Below are positions 7,583 through 17,996 of a DNA stretch of 64,000 bases, piece after piece (positions within the stretch are counted from its first letter, which is position 1; every line of letters starts with the position of its first letter). Made by a program: the position numbers and the translations under genes. The DNA comes from Hyphomicrobiales bacterium (lineage in GTDB: Bacteria; Pseudomonadota; Alphaproteobacteria; Rhizobiales; Xanthobacteraceae): contig JADJPN010000001.1 in NCBI GenBank assembly GCA_016713235.1, forward strand, positions 558,001 to 622,000, read 5' to 3'. The notes beneath the pieces were generated by a model that saw only the letters and a program-made list of their open reading frames with translations, made no database searches and was not told the origin of the DNA.

Positions 7583-8959
7583 TTAGTGCGCCCGGGTCCG
7601 GATGGCAAGTGAAGGTACAGATTCACTATCCGTGCGCGCCCCGGTTGTGGCGGCTGACGCCTCGAGTGCATCCCGGCGCCACTGAATGCGGACCACCGCG
7701 CCGGTTCTCGGCGCTGTGCGATTTTCAACGCGCAGGGTTCCCCCGCCGCGCTCAAGCAAGGTCTTCGCGATGAAAAAGCCCAGGCCGAGACCAGCTTCGT
7801 CATCGCCCTTGCCCTTGCGAAGCACGCTTTGTCCGCGGGCGCGCAGATAAGGTTCGCCGATGCGGCTCAGAATCTCGGGCGCGAAGCCGGGACCGTCGTC
7901 GGAAACCGCGATGTTCACTTCCTGATCATCCCAGTTTGCCTCGATCAGTACTTTCTCTCTCGCAAAATCCGCCGCGTTCTCGACGATGCTCTCGAGCCCG
8001 TAGAGAATTGCCGGGTTTCTCGCGACCACGGGCTCCCGTGAGCGGTCTTCGGGAAAAACAATCTCGAAGCCGGTGTCAAAGTCGCGCAGCGGCGCCACCA
8101 CGTCCTCCACGAGATGCGAGAGCGTGATCTTGTCGAATGGCGCGAGGCCGGATTCCAGCGAGGTGAGCGTGCGCAGAATCGTGCGGCAGCGTTCGGTCTG
8201 CTGGCGCAACAGCTTGATGTCGGCGCCGTGTGGCGTGTTTTCCGGCATCGCGCGCTCCAGTTCGCGCGTGACGAGCGCGATCGTCGCGAGCGGCGTGCCG
8301 AGTTCGTGAGCGGCCGCGGCAGCAAGACCATCGATCGCGGAAATCTGCTGCTCACGCGCGAGCACGAGTTCGGTCGCAGCCAGCGCGTCGGAAAGTTTCC
8401 GGGTTTCGTCCGCGACGCGCCAAGCGTAAGCGCCGATGAAGACAACCGAAACGATAATCGAGGCCCAGATACCAACAATGTAAGCCGGCGGCAGGATGAT
8501 CGGCTCGCCGCGCCAGGGCAGTGGATGCGAATGCACGACGAGCATGCTCGACACCAGAACGACGAGACCCCCGAGCAGCAGCGTCGTCCGGGGCTTCAGC
8601 GCCATCGCCGAGATGAGCACAGGCGCAAGAAAGAGAATGCTGAACGGGTTGACGAGGCCGCCGGTCAAATAAAGCAGCATCGCGAGCTGGACGATGTCGA
8701 AAGCAAGGAGCGCCCCGGCCTCTTTGTCGGAAAGCCGATAGGTCGAACCGTAGCCGAGACGGAGCGCGATGTTCACCGCGGCCGTGATGCCAACCACCAC
8801 GAAGGCCGCAACCGCGGGCAGAGAAAAATCGAGTCCCCACTCCACGATCGCAAGCGCAACCGTCTGGCCGACCACTGCAAGCCAGCGCAGATTGATCAGC
8901 GCATTCAGACTAAGGCCGAAATGATGCGGGCCGGTTACGCGAACATGCGGGTCTGTCAT
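7583..8959 (-). CDS. actS: Redox sensor histidine kinase ActS (RegB/PrrB family)
   Basis: A 458-residue membrane histidine kinase. Six hydrophobic segments occupy about residues 20-190, with the RegB heptapeptide GGLVNPF (quinone-sensing site) between two of them. The phospho-acceptor His lies in the H-box AAAHELGTPLATIAL near residue 220. It is followed by a Cys in QTERCRTILRTL, matching the redox-active Cys region of RegB. The ATPase domain shows the N-box ENAADFA, DDGPGFA and GLGLGFFIAK. It sits upstream of actR and is very probably co-transcribed. The divergent ABC gene begins 113 bp away. Confidence 0.95.
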   Translation of the reverse strand: MTDPHVRVTGPHHFGLSLNALINLRWLAVVGQTVALAIVEWGLDFSLPAVAAFVVVGITAAVNIALRLGYGSTYRLSDKEAGALLAFDIVQLAMLLYLTGGLVNPFSILFLAPVLISAMALKPRTTLLLGGLVVLVSSMLVVHSHPLPWRGEPIILPPAYIVGIWASIIVSVVFIGAYAWRVADETRKLSDALAATELVLAREQQISAIDGLAAAAAHELGTPLATIALVTRELERAMPENTPHGADIKLLRQQTERCRTILRTLTSLESGLAPFDKITLSHLVEDVVAPLRDFDTGFEIVFPEDRSREPVVARNPAILYGLESIVENAADFAREKVLIEANWDDQEVNIAVSDDGPGFAPEILSRIGEPYLRARGQSVLRKGKGDDEAGLGLGFFIAKTLLERGGGTLRVENRTAPRTGAVVRIQWRRDALEASAATTGARTDSESVPSLAIRTRAH

Positions 8960-9072
8960 GCGGCTATTCTAGGCTTTCGGGAAAGGTTCGACGACTCCGC
9001 CCCATTTCGGCTAGAACGCCGGTCTAATCATAGCAAGACGCGACCAGAGCAGCGCTACCGCGCGCCACCATC

Positions 9073-9840
9073 ATGAATGTGAATGTTTCCCCGGCGGCGA
9101 TCGAAGCCGACCGCCTGACCAAACGCTACGGCGAAGCCACCGCCGTTGACGCGATCTCGTTCCAGATCGCGGCAGGCAGCATTACGGGTCTTCTTGGCGG
9201 AAACGGCGCCGGCAAGACCACCACCATCGGGATGATCATGTCGCTGGTCGCGCCGACTTCGGGTCGCGTCAGCGTGCTCGGTTTCGACATGGCGCACGAC
9301 GCTTATCGCGTGCTGCACCGGATGAATTTCGAAAGCCCCTATGTCGATCTTCCACACCGGCTGACGGTGCGGCAGAACCTGACAGTGTTCGGCGGGCTAT
9401 ACGGCGTGAAGAACGTGCAGGAGAGAATTGCGCGCCTCGCCACTGAACTCGATCTGAAAGATTTCGTAGACCGCGCTTCGGGAAAATTATCGGCCGGACA
9501 GAAAACGCGGGTCGCGCTTGCGAAAGCCTTGATCAACGAACCCGATATCCTGATTCTGGACGAGCCGACCGCTTCGCTCGATCCCGATACCGCCGACTGG
9601 ATTCGCGGCCATCTTGAGCGTTATCGCGCGAACAACAATGCCACGATCCTGCTCGCCTCGCACAACATGGGCGAGGTCGAACGGCTCTGCGACCGCGTAA
9701 TCATGATGAAACGCGGCAAGATCGTCGACGACGATTCTCCGGCCAAACTGCTTTCGCGCTACGGCAGACAGAACCTCGAGGAAGTCTTTCTCGATGTCGC
9801 GCGCGGCACAGGCGCTGCGAAGAAGGAAGCCGCCGAATGA
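9073..9840 (+). CDS. ABC transporter ATP-binding protein (export type)
   Basis: A 255-residue ATPase with Walker A GGNGAGKTT, signature LSAGQ, Walker B ILILDEPT and switch His in LLASHNMGEVERLCD. The ABC-2 subfamily pattern (DRLTKRYGEATAVDAISF; QNLEEVFLDVARG at the C-terminus) points to an exporter of the daunorubicin, NatA or polysaccharide class. Its stop overlaps the start of the permease gene by four bases (ATGA), a strong sign of translational coupling. The substrate cannot be read from the sequence. Confidence 0.9.
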   Translation: MNVNVSPAAIEADRLTKRYGEATAVDAISFQIAAGSITGLLGGNGAGKTTTIGMIMSLVAPTSGRVSVLGFDMAHDAYRVLHRMNFESPYVDLPHRLTVRQNLTVFGGLYGVKNVQERIARLATELDLKDFVDRASGKLSAGQKTRVALAKALINEPDILILDEPTASLDPDTADWIRGHLERYRANNNATILLASHNMGEVERLCDRVIMMKRGKIVDDDSPAKLLSRYGRQNLEEVFLDVARGTGAAKKEAAE

Positions 9841-10652
9841 GCGCCGCCACCTCGCCTTCCTTCTCGTTCTCGCGCATTTTCGCGATGGTCATGCGGCACT
9901 GGTATTTGCTGCGCTCGTCCTGGCCGCGTCTGCTGGAGCTCATCTACTGGCCGCTGGTGCAGATGCTGATGTGGGGATTCCTGCAAAGCTTCATGGCCAA
10001 GCAAACCGGCGCGCTTGCGATGGCAGCCGGCACATTCCTCGCCGCCGTTCTCTTGTGGGATATTCTTTTTCGCGGGCAACTTGGATTCTCGTTTTCGTTC
10101 CTCGAGGAAATGTGGTCGCGCAATCTCGCGAACCTCATGATCTCGCCGCTGCGGCCGATCGAGTTCGTGCTCTCGATGATCGCGATGAGCTTGATCCGGC
10201 TCGTCATCGGCGTCGTGCCGGTGACGTTCCTTGCGATGTTTTTCTTCGGTTTCAACTTCTGGGGTCTCGGGCTCGCGCTCGGTGCCTTCTTCGCGAACCT
10301 CCTGCTCACGAGCTGGGCGATCGGCCTCTTGTGCGCGGGGCTCGTCCTTCGCAACGGCCTCGGTGCGGAAGGCCTGACCTGGTCGATTATGTTTCTCTTC
10401 CTGCCGCTGACTTGCGTTTACTACCCGGTCGCGACGCTTCCGGTTTGGCTGCAATATATTTCCTGGATGCTGCCGCCGACCGCGGTGTTCGAGGGCATGC
10501 GTGCGCTGGTGCTGGAGAACGTTTTCCGCGCTGATTTGATGCTTTGGGCGCTGACCTTGAACATTGTCTGGATCACGCTCGCGGGCTGGGGCTTCATGAA
10601 GCTCATGCATTCCTCGAAGCGCATGGGCTCGCTTTTGAGCGTCGGGGAATAG
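9837..10652 (+). CDS. ABC-2 type transporter permease
   Basis: A 271-residue permease with six membrane helices, at about residues 25-45, 55-80, 105-130, 140-165, 175-195 and 235-255. It is coupled to the preceding ATPase by ATGA overlap. Short in-out helices and the segment LTCVYYPVATLPVWLQYISWMLPPT are typical of the ABC-2 family, which exports drugs, lipids or glycans. The pair would work as a homodimeric or two-subunit exporter in the inner membrane. The substrate is unknown. Confidence 0.88.
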   Translation: MSAATSPSFSFSRIFAMVMRHWYLLRSSWPRLLELIYWPLVQMLMWGFLQSFMAKQTGALAMAAGTFLAAVLLWDILFRGQLGFSFSFLEEMWSRNLANLMISPLRPIEFVLSMIAMSLIRLVIGVVPVTFLAMFFFGFNFWGLGLALGAFFANLLLTSWAIGLLCAGLVLRNGLGAEGLTWSIMFLFLPLTCVYYPVATLPVWLQYISWMLPPTAVFEGMRALVLENVFRADLMLWALTLNIVWITLAGWGFMKLMHSSKRMGSLLSVGE

Positions 10653-10661
10653 CTGCCCTGA

Positions 10662-10676
10662 TTTGACCTGGTCAAA
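10662..10676. promoter_or_regulatory. Perfect 15-bp palindrome upstream of phaZ
   Basis: TTTGACC-T-GGTCAAA is a perfect 7+1+7 inverted repeat, 55 bp before the phaZ start and 10 bp after the ABC permease stop. It resembles a Crp/Fnr/FixK half-site arrangement (TTGA...TCAA) but with a five-base rather than six-base spacer. It may be an operator for phaZ. A terminator is less likely because the loop is too short for a stable hairpin. Confidence 0.5.
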
Positions 10677-10730
10677 AAAACGTCACAGGGTCCCGCGCTG
10701 CAACATGGGACGCTGAAAGGGCCCTTTTCC

Positions 10731-12086
10731 ATGCCGATTGGCGAATTTGGCCGTCCACCGGTGCTGCCGGAGCAGTCCGGCGGACCTGCGCTCGCGACCC
10801 CGCTCTACTGGTTTTACGAATGGGGTCAGGCAGCCCTGAACCCTTCGCGCGCGCTTGCCGACGCGACGCGGCTCTATTTCAAGAACCCGATCAACCCGCT
10901 TTCGCTGACCGAGTTCGGAAAGAATATGGCCGCGGCGGCCGAATTGTTCGAGCGCACCACGCGCCGCTACTCGAAGCCGGAATGGGAGATCGAATCGACG
11001 CTCGTCGGTGGCGAGCGCGTGCCGGTGACGATCCGCCCGGTATGGGAGCGGCCGTTCTGCAGGCTTCTGCATTTCGAACGCCACTTCAATCACGCGCCGA
11101 AGCGTCCGCAACCGCGATTGCTGATCGTCGCGCCGATGTCGGGCCATTACGCGACGCTATTGCGCGGCACCGTGGAAGCATTCCTGCCGACGCACGAAGT
11201 CTACATCACCGATTGGACCGACGCGCGCATGGTGCCGGTTGCCGAAGGCCCGTTCGATCTCGACGACTACATCGACTATGTGATCAGCATGTTCCACTGG
11301 CTCGGGATCGGCGCGCATGTAATCGGCGTCTGCCAGCCGTCGGTGCCCGTGCTTGCCGCCGTCGCGCGCATGGAAGCCGAGAACGATCCTTATGTGCCGT
11401 TCTCCATGACCTTGATGGGCGGACCCATCGACACGCGCAAAAATCCGACCGCGGTGAACAAGCTTGCCGAAGAGCGCGGCATGAACTGGTTCAGAAGCCA
11501 TGTGATCACCAAAGTGCCGTTCCCGCATCCCGGTTTCATGCGCGAAGTTTACCCGGGCTTCTTGCAGCTAGGCGGCTTCATCGGGATGAACTTCGAACGG
11601 CATGTCGAAGCCCACCGCGAACTCTTCAATCATCTTGTCGAAGGGGACGGAGATTCGGCGAAGAAGCATCAGGAATTCTACGACGAGTATCTCGCGGTGA
11701 TGGACCTGACCGCCGAGTTCTACCTGCAAACGGTCGAGAAGGTTTTCGTTCGCCACGATCTGCCGAATGGCACTTTCATGCACCGCGACAAGCCGGTCGA
11801 TCCGTCGCTGATCAAGCGCACCGCATTGCTCACCGTCGAAGGCGAGAACGACGATATTTCCGGCCTCGGCCAGACCCTGGCGACGCACGATCTTTGCCCG
11901 AATATCCCGGCGGCAAAGAAAGTTCATTACATGCAGCCGAAAGTCGGCCATTACGGCGTCTTCAACGGCTCCCGGTTCCGCGCCGAGATCGCGCCGCGAA
12001 TCACCGATTTCGTGCTGTCGAACAACGACAGCTATGCTGACGGCAGCAGCGCCTCGCCGAGCGGCAAGCCGCGCGTGGGAGCATAA
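10731..12086 (+). CDS. phaZ: Intracellular polyhydroxyalkanoate (PHB) depolymerase
   Basis: A 451-residue enzyme that breaks down stored poly-3-hydroxybutyrate granules in the cytoplasm. It belongs to the PhaZa1-type intracellular depolymerases, which use Cys instead of Ser in the lipase-like box. Here the box is GVCQPS with Cys201. The acid is probably the Asp in EGENDDISG and the base His in KVGHYGVF near residue 417. The ATG at 10731 gives the usual N-terminus with PLYWFYEWGQAALNPSRA. No PHB synthase or phasin lies in the window. A palindrome upstream suggests regulation separate from the ABC pair. Confidence 0.92.
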   Translation: MPIGEFGRPPVLPEQSGGPALATPLYWFYEWGQAALNPSRALADATRLYFKNPINPLSLTEFGKNMAAAAELFERTTRRYSKPEWEIESTLVGGERVPVTIRPVWERPFCRLLHFERHFNHAPKRPQPRLLIVAPMSGHYATLLRGTVEAFLPTHEVYITDWTDARMVPVAEGPFDLDDYIDYVISMFHWLGIGAHVIGVCQPSVPVLAAVARMEAENDPYVPFSMTLMGGPIDTRKNPTAVNKLAEERGMNWFRSHVITKVPFPHPGFMREVYPGFLQLGGFIGMNFERHVEAHRELFNHLVEGDGDSAKKHQEFYDEYLAVMDLTAEFYLQTVEKVFVRHDLPNGTFMHRDKPVDPSLIKRTALLTVEGENDDISGLGQTLATHDLCPNIPAAKKVHYMQPKVGHYGVFNGSRFRAEIAPRITDFVLSNNDSYADGSSASPSGKPRVGA

Positions 12087-12156
12087 TTTGCGGCTTGCCT
12101 AATTTCGCCTTTCGGATTTGCCTGATTGGTATTGCGGCGAATCACTTGAAGCGGCG

Positions 12157-12918
12157 ATGCGGGTTTTCAGTTTTCTCAATCGGCAGGCACGGCCGGCGAC
12201 GCAGAAGATGACCGTCTTCTCGGCCGAGCGCAGCTTCGAGCTTGCCGTCGTGCGCCATCCGCGTGCGCGGCGCTACACGATCCGGGTCCGCGACGCCTAT
12301 CGCGATGTCGTGTTGACGATGCCCAAGCGCGGCAACCTCGCGGATGCCCATAATTTTGCGCAGAGAAATGTCGCCTGGATTGCTTCCAAACTCGCGCGGC
12401 TTCCCGATATCGTTCCCTTCGCTAACGGCGAGACAATTCCGTTTCGCGGCACACCGCACCGGATCACATCCCGCGCGGATGCGCGCGGCACGGTGTGGGT
12501 CGAGCACGACGAAAGCAGCAATGCATTGATCTGCGTTGCAGGAAACAGCGCGCATATTTCCCGCCGCGTCACTGACTTTCTCAAGCGCGAAGCGAGAAAA
12601 GCGCTGACCGAAGCCAGCCGCGCCTATGCCGCCAAGCTCGGCGTCAGTATTGGAAAAATTGGTTTGCGCGACTCGGCTTCGCGCTGGGGTTCGTGCTCGG
12701 AAAGCGGTTCGCTCTCTTACTCCTGGCGCTTAATTCTCGCGCCGGACTTCGTGCTGGACTATCTCGCGGCGCACGAGATCGCACATCGCATCGAGCTCAA
12801 TCATTCAGACCGTTTCTGGAATTTGCTCGACAGCATGATGCCCGATCGCCGCCGCGCGGAAGCGTGGCTTGGCGCGCATGGCAACGGTCTGCATCGCTAC
12901 GGCAAGCCACGCCGTTAA
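12157..12918 (+). CDS. YgjP-like (DUF45) zinc metallopeptidase
   Basis: A protein of about 253 residues from the ATG at 12157. The zinc-binding signature HEIAHRIELNHSDRFW gives HExxH plus the downstream His, as in the YgjP/DUF45 family of SprT-like metallopeptidases. The upstream segment RDSASRWGSCSESGSLSYSWRL is also diagnostic. The N-terminal half has the expected beta-rich region (VRHPRARRYTIRV). Members are cytoplasmic and probably act in protein turnover, or on DNA-protein adducts as SprT relatives do, but the function is not settled. It converges with the PBP1A gene, 6 bp apart. Confidence 0.88.
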   Translation: MRVFSFLNRQARPATQKMTVFSAERSFELAVVRHPRARRYTIRVRDAYRDVVLTMPKRGNLADAHNFAQRNVAWIASKLARLPDIVPFANGETIPFRGTPHRITSRADARGTVWVEHDESSNALICVAGNSAHISRRVTDFLKREARKALTEASRAYAAKLGVSIGKIGLRDSASRWGSCSESGSLSYSWRLILAPDFVLDYLAAHEIAHRIELNHSDRFWNLLDSMMPDRRRAEAWLGAHGNGLHRYGKPRR

Positions 12919-12924
12919 AGTCCG

Positions 12925-15021
12925 TTAGTTCCGGCGAATGCCGAACAGACGATCGAGGAACCAGCCGTCCATGCCGCGATCAGCCTGCCGCTCGTCCTGC
13001 CTGCGATCGTCGCGCACTTCCGCGGGCGGGAACAGTGGCCCATCGCGATACTGCTGACCGGCGCCGGGCAGATCGATCACCTGCAAGTTCTGGTGCGCGA
13101 CCCGCATAAACTTGTTCCAGACATCGACCGGAAGATTGCTGCCGGAGGCTTTTTTCGTCGGCGAAGAATCGTCGTTGCCAAGCCAAACGCCCGTCACGAG
13201 TGCGCCGGTGTAGCCGACGAACCAGGCGTCGCGAAAATCCTGACTGGTGCCGGTTTTGCCGGCCACCGGCCAATTCGGAATCGAAGCGCGTTTCGCGGTG
13301 CCGGTGACAAGCGTCTCCTGCAACATCTGGTTCATTTGCGCGACATGCGGCGGCGCAATCACGCGGCCATGACCGGGCTGCGAACGCGCGTAAAGAATTT
13401 TTCCCCTGGCGTCGCGCACCTGCGCAATCACATGCGGGATCACGCCGATGCCGCCGTTTGCAAACGGCACATAGGCGCCGGTCAGTTCGAGTACCGATAC
13501 CTCCGACGTGCCGAGCGCAAGCGAAGCATTCGGCTTCAGTTCGGAAAGGATGCCGAGGCGCTGCGCGGTCTTGGCAACCGCCGCCGGACCGACTTCGAGC
13601 GCAAGCCGCACTGCGACCGTATTCAACGACATCGACAGCGCGGTCTGGAGCGACACCGGACCGTAATATTGCTGTGTAAAGTTCTCGGGTTTCCAGCCGC
13701 GAATTTGCAGTGGCGCATCGTCGCGCACGGTGTCGGGTGTCATGCCGCGCTCGAGTGCGGCGAGATAAACGAACGGCTTGAACGCCGAGCCCGGCTGGCG
13801 TTTGGCGGAAACCGCGCGGTTGAACTGGCTATCGTTGTAACTCAAGCCGCCGACCAGTGCGCGCACCGCGCCGTTCGGATCCATCGCAACGATTGCGCCT
13901 TGGGTCACGCCGAATTTCTCGCCGTTCTTCGCAAGCTCCTCCGCAAGCGCGCGTTCAGCGGCGTCCTGCAAGGTCGTGTCGATCGTCGTCTGCACCGTGA
14001 TATCGACTTCGAACTTACCGACAAAATCGTTCAGCGCGTCCATCACCCAGTCGGCGACATAACCTGACGATCCCGCGAGACGGCTCGACACGATCTTGGG
14101 CGGGCGGGCCTGCGCGATCTTCTGCATTTCCGGCGTGATGTAGCCCGCCTCCTGCATCGCGGTGAGCACGGTAAGCGAGCGCTGTTGCGCAAGCTCGGGA
14201 TTGCGCGATGGCGCAAGACGCGAGGGCGAGCGCACGAGCCCCGCGAGCATGGCGGCTTCGGAAAGGGTAACTGCGCGCGCGGACTTGCCGAAATAGCGTT
14301 GCGCTGCCGCTTCCACGCCATACGCGCCAGAGCCGAAATAGACGCGGTTGAGATAAAGCTCGAGGATCTGCGCCTTGGAATATTTCACTTCGAGCCAGAT
14401 CGCGAGGATCACTTCCTGCAATTTTCGCTCAAGGGTGCGGTCCTGTGTCAGAAACAGGTTCTTCGCGAGCTGTTGCGTTAGCGTCGAGCCGCCTTCGCGC
14501 AGGCGGCCGCGCGTGATGTTCACGAGGATCGCGCGCGCGATGCCGATCGGATCGAGACCGAAGTGATAATAAAAGCGGCGATCTTCGATCGCGACGAAAG
14601 CCTGCGGCAGATACTTCGGCAGCGCGCTCAGCGGCATTTCCTTGCCGGCCATCTCGCCGCGCGTCGCAATCACTTTATTATCGAGGCCGACAATGGTGAT
14701 TGTCGGCGGACGCTTCGGGACGACCAGCGTCTGGATCGGCGGCAGCTTCGTGAATTGCCACGCGATCAGCGCCGAGAAAGCAAAGCCACCCCACAGCGCG
14801 AGGACGAAAGCCCAATAAAAGAACCTTCCAATGGGGCCGCGTCCGCGGCCTCCACCACGCGAAGAGCGCTTCTTCGGCGTGCGCTCTTCACGCTTGGCAC
14901 GGCCGGAACCGGCATGCGAACCGCCCGCGCGGTCGCGCGCGCTCAAACGCAGATCGAGCCGCGAATCGCGATTGTTCATTCGAGGTTCGCGGCGCTTCGA
15001 GCGCCCGCCGAGCCAGCCCAT
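12925..15021 (-). CDS. Penicillin-binding protein 1A (bifunctional peptidoglycan synthase)
   Basis: A 698-residue class A penicillin-binding protein that polymerises glycan strands and cross-links peptides in the periplasm. A basic cytoplasmic N-terminus (many Arg, Lys and Gly) precedes one membrane anchor at about residues 68-90. The glycosyltransferase domain has AIEDRRFYYHFG, GGSTLTQQLAKNL and LNRVYFGSGAYGVEAAA. The transpeptidase domain has SxxK in PGSAFKP, SLN in SMSLNT and KTGT in VAGKTGTSQDF. The C-terminal tail is short and Asp/Arg-rich. The start at 15021 gives the longest chain; internal Met15 (RMNNRDS) is an alternative. It lies 87 bp downstream of the glnD end on the same strand. 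Confidence 0.93.
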   Translation of the reverse strand: MGWLGGRSKRREPRMNNRDSRLDLRLSARDRAGGSHAGSGRAKREERTPKKRSSRGGGRGRGPIGRFFYWAFVLALWGGFAFSALIAWQFTKLPPIQTLVVPKRPPTITIVGLDNKVIATRGEMAGKEMPLSALPKYLPQAFVAIEDRRFYYHFGLDPIGIARAILVNITRGRLREGGSTLTQQLAKNLFLTQDRTLERKLQEVILAIWLEVKYSKAQILELYLNRVYFGSGAYGVEAAAQRYFGKSARAVTLSEAAMLAGLVRSPSRLAPSRNPELAQQRSLTVLTAMQEAGYITPEMQKIAQARPPKIVSSRLAGSSGYVADWVMDALNDFVGKFEVDITVQTTIDTTLQDAAERALAEELAKNGEKFGVTQGAIVAMDPNGAVRALVGGLSYNDSQFNRAVSAKRQPGSAFKPFVYLAALERGMTPDTVRDDAPLQIRGWKPENFTQQYYGPVSLQTALSMSLNTVAVRLALEVGPAAVAKTAQRLGILSELKPNASLALGTSEVSVLELTGAYVPFANGGIGVIPHVIAQVRDARGKILYARSQPGHGRVIAPPHVAQMNQMLQETLVTGTAKRASIPNWPVAGKTGTSQDFRDAWFVGYTGALVTGVWLGNDDSSPTKKASGSNLPVDVWNKFMRVAHQNLQVIDLPGAGQQYRDGPLFPPAEVRDDRRQDERQADRGMDGWFLDRLFGIRRN

Positions 15022-15108
15022 ATATAAAGAGCCTCGCTGCCGCGCGCAGAGTCTTCCGCGCTCGTTAAGGAGTCTTAAAGGGCTCGCTTTAAGGCGAAGT
15101 TAAGCCGC

Positions 15109-17996
15109 TTATCGCGCAGCAGCGGCTTTGCGCGGCTTTTCTTCCAGCGCTTCACGCTCGAAAACCGCCAGTAACGCGCGTTTGATCGAAGCCTGCCGCT
15201 GCGCGGAGGCGATCTTCGCGCCCATCAGATCGGTGACATAAAAGACGTCCACCGCGCGCTCGCCGAAGGTCGCGACGTGCGCGGACGCGATATTCAGGTT
15301 CAGACGCGAAATCGTGTTCGTGAGGTCATAGAGCAAACCCGTCCGGTCGAGGCCGGTCACCTCGATCACGGTGTGACGGTCGGACCAGGCATTGTTCACG
15401 TTGACTTCCGGCTGCAAGCGGAACGGCTTGATGCGCGTGCGCGGCTGGCGCTTGGCGACGATTTCCGGCCGCCGCACTTGCCGCGCAGTGCCTGTTCGAT
15501 ACTCGCCGCGATGCGTTGCGCGCGGCGGATTTCGTCTTCATCGAGATCGAACTCGCGGGAAATCGAAATCGTATCCAGCGCGAGCCCGTCGGTGGTGGTG
15601 TAAATTTGCGCATCCACGATATTGCCGCCGGCGCCGGCACAAGGCGCCGGCGATGATCGACAGCAACCGCGGATGATCGGGCGCGAACAGCGTGAGTTCG
15701 GTGACGCCGCGCGCCGGCGTCGGTGCGAACCTCGGTCGCGACCAACTTTGCATCCGCTTCGGCTCGCGGATGAAGCGCGCGTGCCGGAGCTTCCGCGCAA
15801 GATCGACCTTCAGCCAGTAGGGCGGATAGTGGCGCAGGATGTAGCGGTCCAGCTCCTGAATATTGCCGTTACCCATCGCGGCGCGAAACTCGGCCTGCGC
15901 CATCTCCACGCGCCGCGAGCGATTCACTTCCGAGAAGCCGCCGGTCAGCACCGGCTCGGTCTCGTAATATAAAGTGCGGAGCAACTGCGCCTTCCAGCCG
16001 TTCCAAACGCCGGGGCCGACCGCGCGAATGTCGGCGGTCGTCAGGATCGTCAGCATCTTCAGGCGCTCAAGATTCTGCACCACGGCGGCGAAATTCTCGA
16101 TGGTCTTGCGGTCGGAGAGGTCGCGCGACTGCGCCACCGTGGACATCGTCAGATGCTGCTCGATCAGCCAGGCGACGGTCTCGGTATCGGCCGGCGTTGA
16201 GACCGATGCGCGGACAGAACTTGCGCGCGACCTTTGCCCCGGCGATCGAATGATCCTCGGGCGGCCCTTGGCGATGTCGTGCAGGAACAGCGCGATACAG
16301 AAGCTCGCGATTGGCGATGCCCTTCATCAACTCGTTGGCAAGCCCGTATTCCGGATTGGCGCCGCGCTCGATCTCCGAGAGCACGCCGATGCAGCGGATC
16401 AGATGCTCGTCCACCGTATAGTGGTGGTACAGGATTGAACTGCATCATCGCGACGACATTGCCGAATTCCGGGACGAAGCGGCCGAGCACGCCCGTCTCG
16501 TTCATTTTGCGCAGCACGATCTCCGGCGCATGCTTTGAGGAAACAATCTCGCGGAATAGCTTGTTCGCATCTTCATCGGCGCGCAGATCGCTGTCGATCA
16601 GCTTCAGCGAGTTTCGCGCTAACCGAAGCGCATCGGGGTGGAAGTCGAGATCCTGCTGATCCGCGATGTGGAACATGCGCAGCAAGTTGATCGGGTTTTT
16701 CTGAAACACCTTGTCGTTCGCGACATTGACGCGCTCGTTGTCGATCACGAAGTCCGGGTAGTCCTTCACCGGCCTCTTCTTGCGGCGCGCGAAGCGGGAG
16801 ATCACCCGCGTCAGCGCCGGTGCGCTTTTAACGTGAATTTCCTCAAGCTCCGCGCAAACGATGCCGGTGAGATCGCCAACGTCCTTCGCGACAAGGAAAT
16901 AGTGCTTCATGAAGCGCTCGACATCGCGCTGGCCAGGATGATCGGTATAGCCGAGGCGGCGGGCCATTTCCTCCTGCACTTCGAATGACAAGCGCTCCTC
17001 GGCGCGACCGGTCAAAAAATGCAGGTGACAGCGCACCGCCCATAGAAAATCCGCGCAGCGGCGGAAGAGCGCGCGCTCGGCTTTCGTGAATAACCCCTTG
17101 CCGACGAGTTCTTCGACATCGCGCACGCGATAGACGTATTTTCCGATCCAGTTCAGCGTATGCAGATCGCGCAAGCCGCCCTTGCCGTCTTTCACGTTCG
17201 GTTCGACGAGGTAGCGCGATTGGCCGACGCGCTTGTGCCGATCGTCGCGCTCGGCAAGTTTCGCGGCGACGAATTCGGCGGCGGTGCCCTGCACGACCTC
17301 CTTGTCGAAGCGCTTCTGAAAGTCCTCGAACAGCTCTTCGTCACCGACAATCCGCCGCGCTTCTAAAAGTGCGGTGCGGATCGTCATGTCAGCGCGGCCC
17401 TGACGGATGCATTCGTCGACCGAACGCGTGGCATGGCCGACTTTGAGCCCCATGTCCCAGAGCGCGTACAGGATCGCTTCGGCGACACTCTCGCCCCATG
17501 CGGTCTGTTTGTACGGAAGCAGGAACAGAAGATCGATGTCGGAGCCGGGCGCGAGCAGCCCGCGTCCGTAACCGCCAACCGCGATCACACTCATGCGTTC
17601 CGACGAGGACGGATTATCGGAGCGATAGAGCTGCTCGGCCGCGACCTCGTAGGCGAGCGTGATGATCGAATCCATAAGCCTGGAGAGCGCTTCGGCGCAG
17701 CCGCGCCCGGGCAGGCCGCCGAGCAAGTTTTGCTCCGCGCGCTCGCGGCCTTCGTTCATCACGGCTTTCAAACGCTGCGTGAGCGCCGCGCGAATATCAG
17801 CGGTGCGCCCTTCGTGCGCCGCAGACAAACCTGCAAGCTCCGTGCGGAGCTTCGCAACATTGATCAGGTCCGCTTTGCCGGGTTTGGCACGGCTGCGTTT
17901 TTTCGGTGCGCGCGACATAGGGGGCAGGACTAGCGGGAAATCGTCCGTTCCCGAATATCCGATTGTAGGCGCTTCGTCATGGGGCGCATTGAACAT
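15109..17996 (-). CDS. glnD: [Protein-PII] uridylyltransferase GlnD (about six frame breaks)
   Basis: GlnD uridylylates and de-uridylylates PII proteins in response to glutamine and so controls nitrogen assimilation. The nucleotidyltransferase motif GGYGRGLLAPGSDIDLLFL is near residue 145. Then come YLVEPNVKDGKGGLRDLHTL, the HD-domain motif FLHDIAKGR and two ACT domains, the second with VIEVTGLDRTGLLYDLT. The reading is broken near 16435, 16306, 16258, 16203, 15640 and 15483. The pairs at 16306/16258 compensate each other, and the protein resumes exactly at each site. With the breaks healed the length is about 950 residues, as expected. The start may be 17996 or the internal Met at 17918; neither has a clear ribosome site. 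Breaks look like sequencing indels, since GlnD is important in this order. Confidence 0.88.

Noticed and set aside
15109..17996. glnD, truB and others as true pseudogenes or as programmed frameshift genes
   Set aside because: The breaks are many, single-base, in both directions, at varied contexts without slippery sequences, and spread over unrelated essential genes. This fits sequence error.
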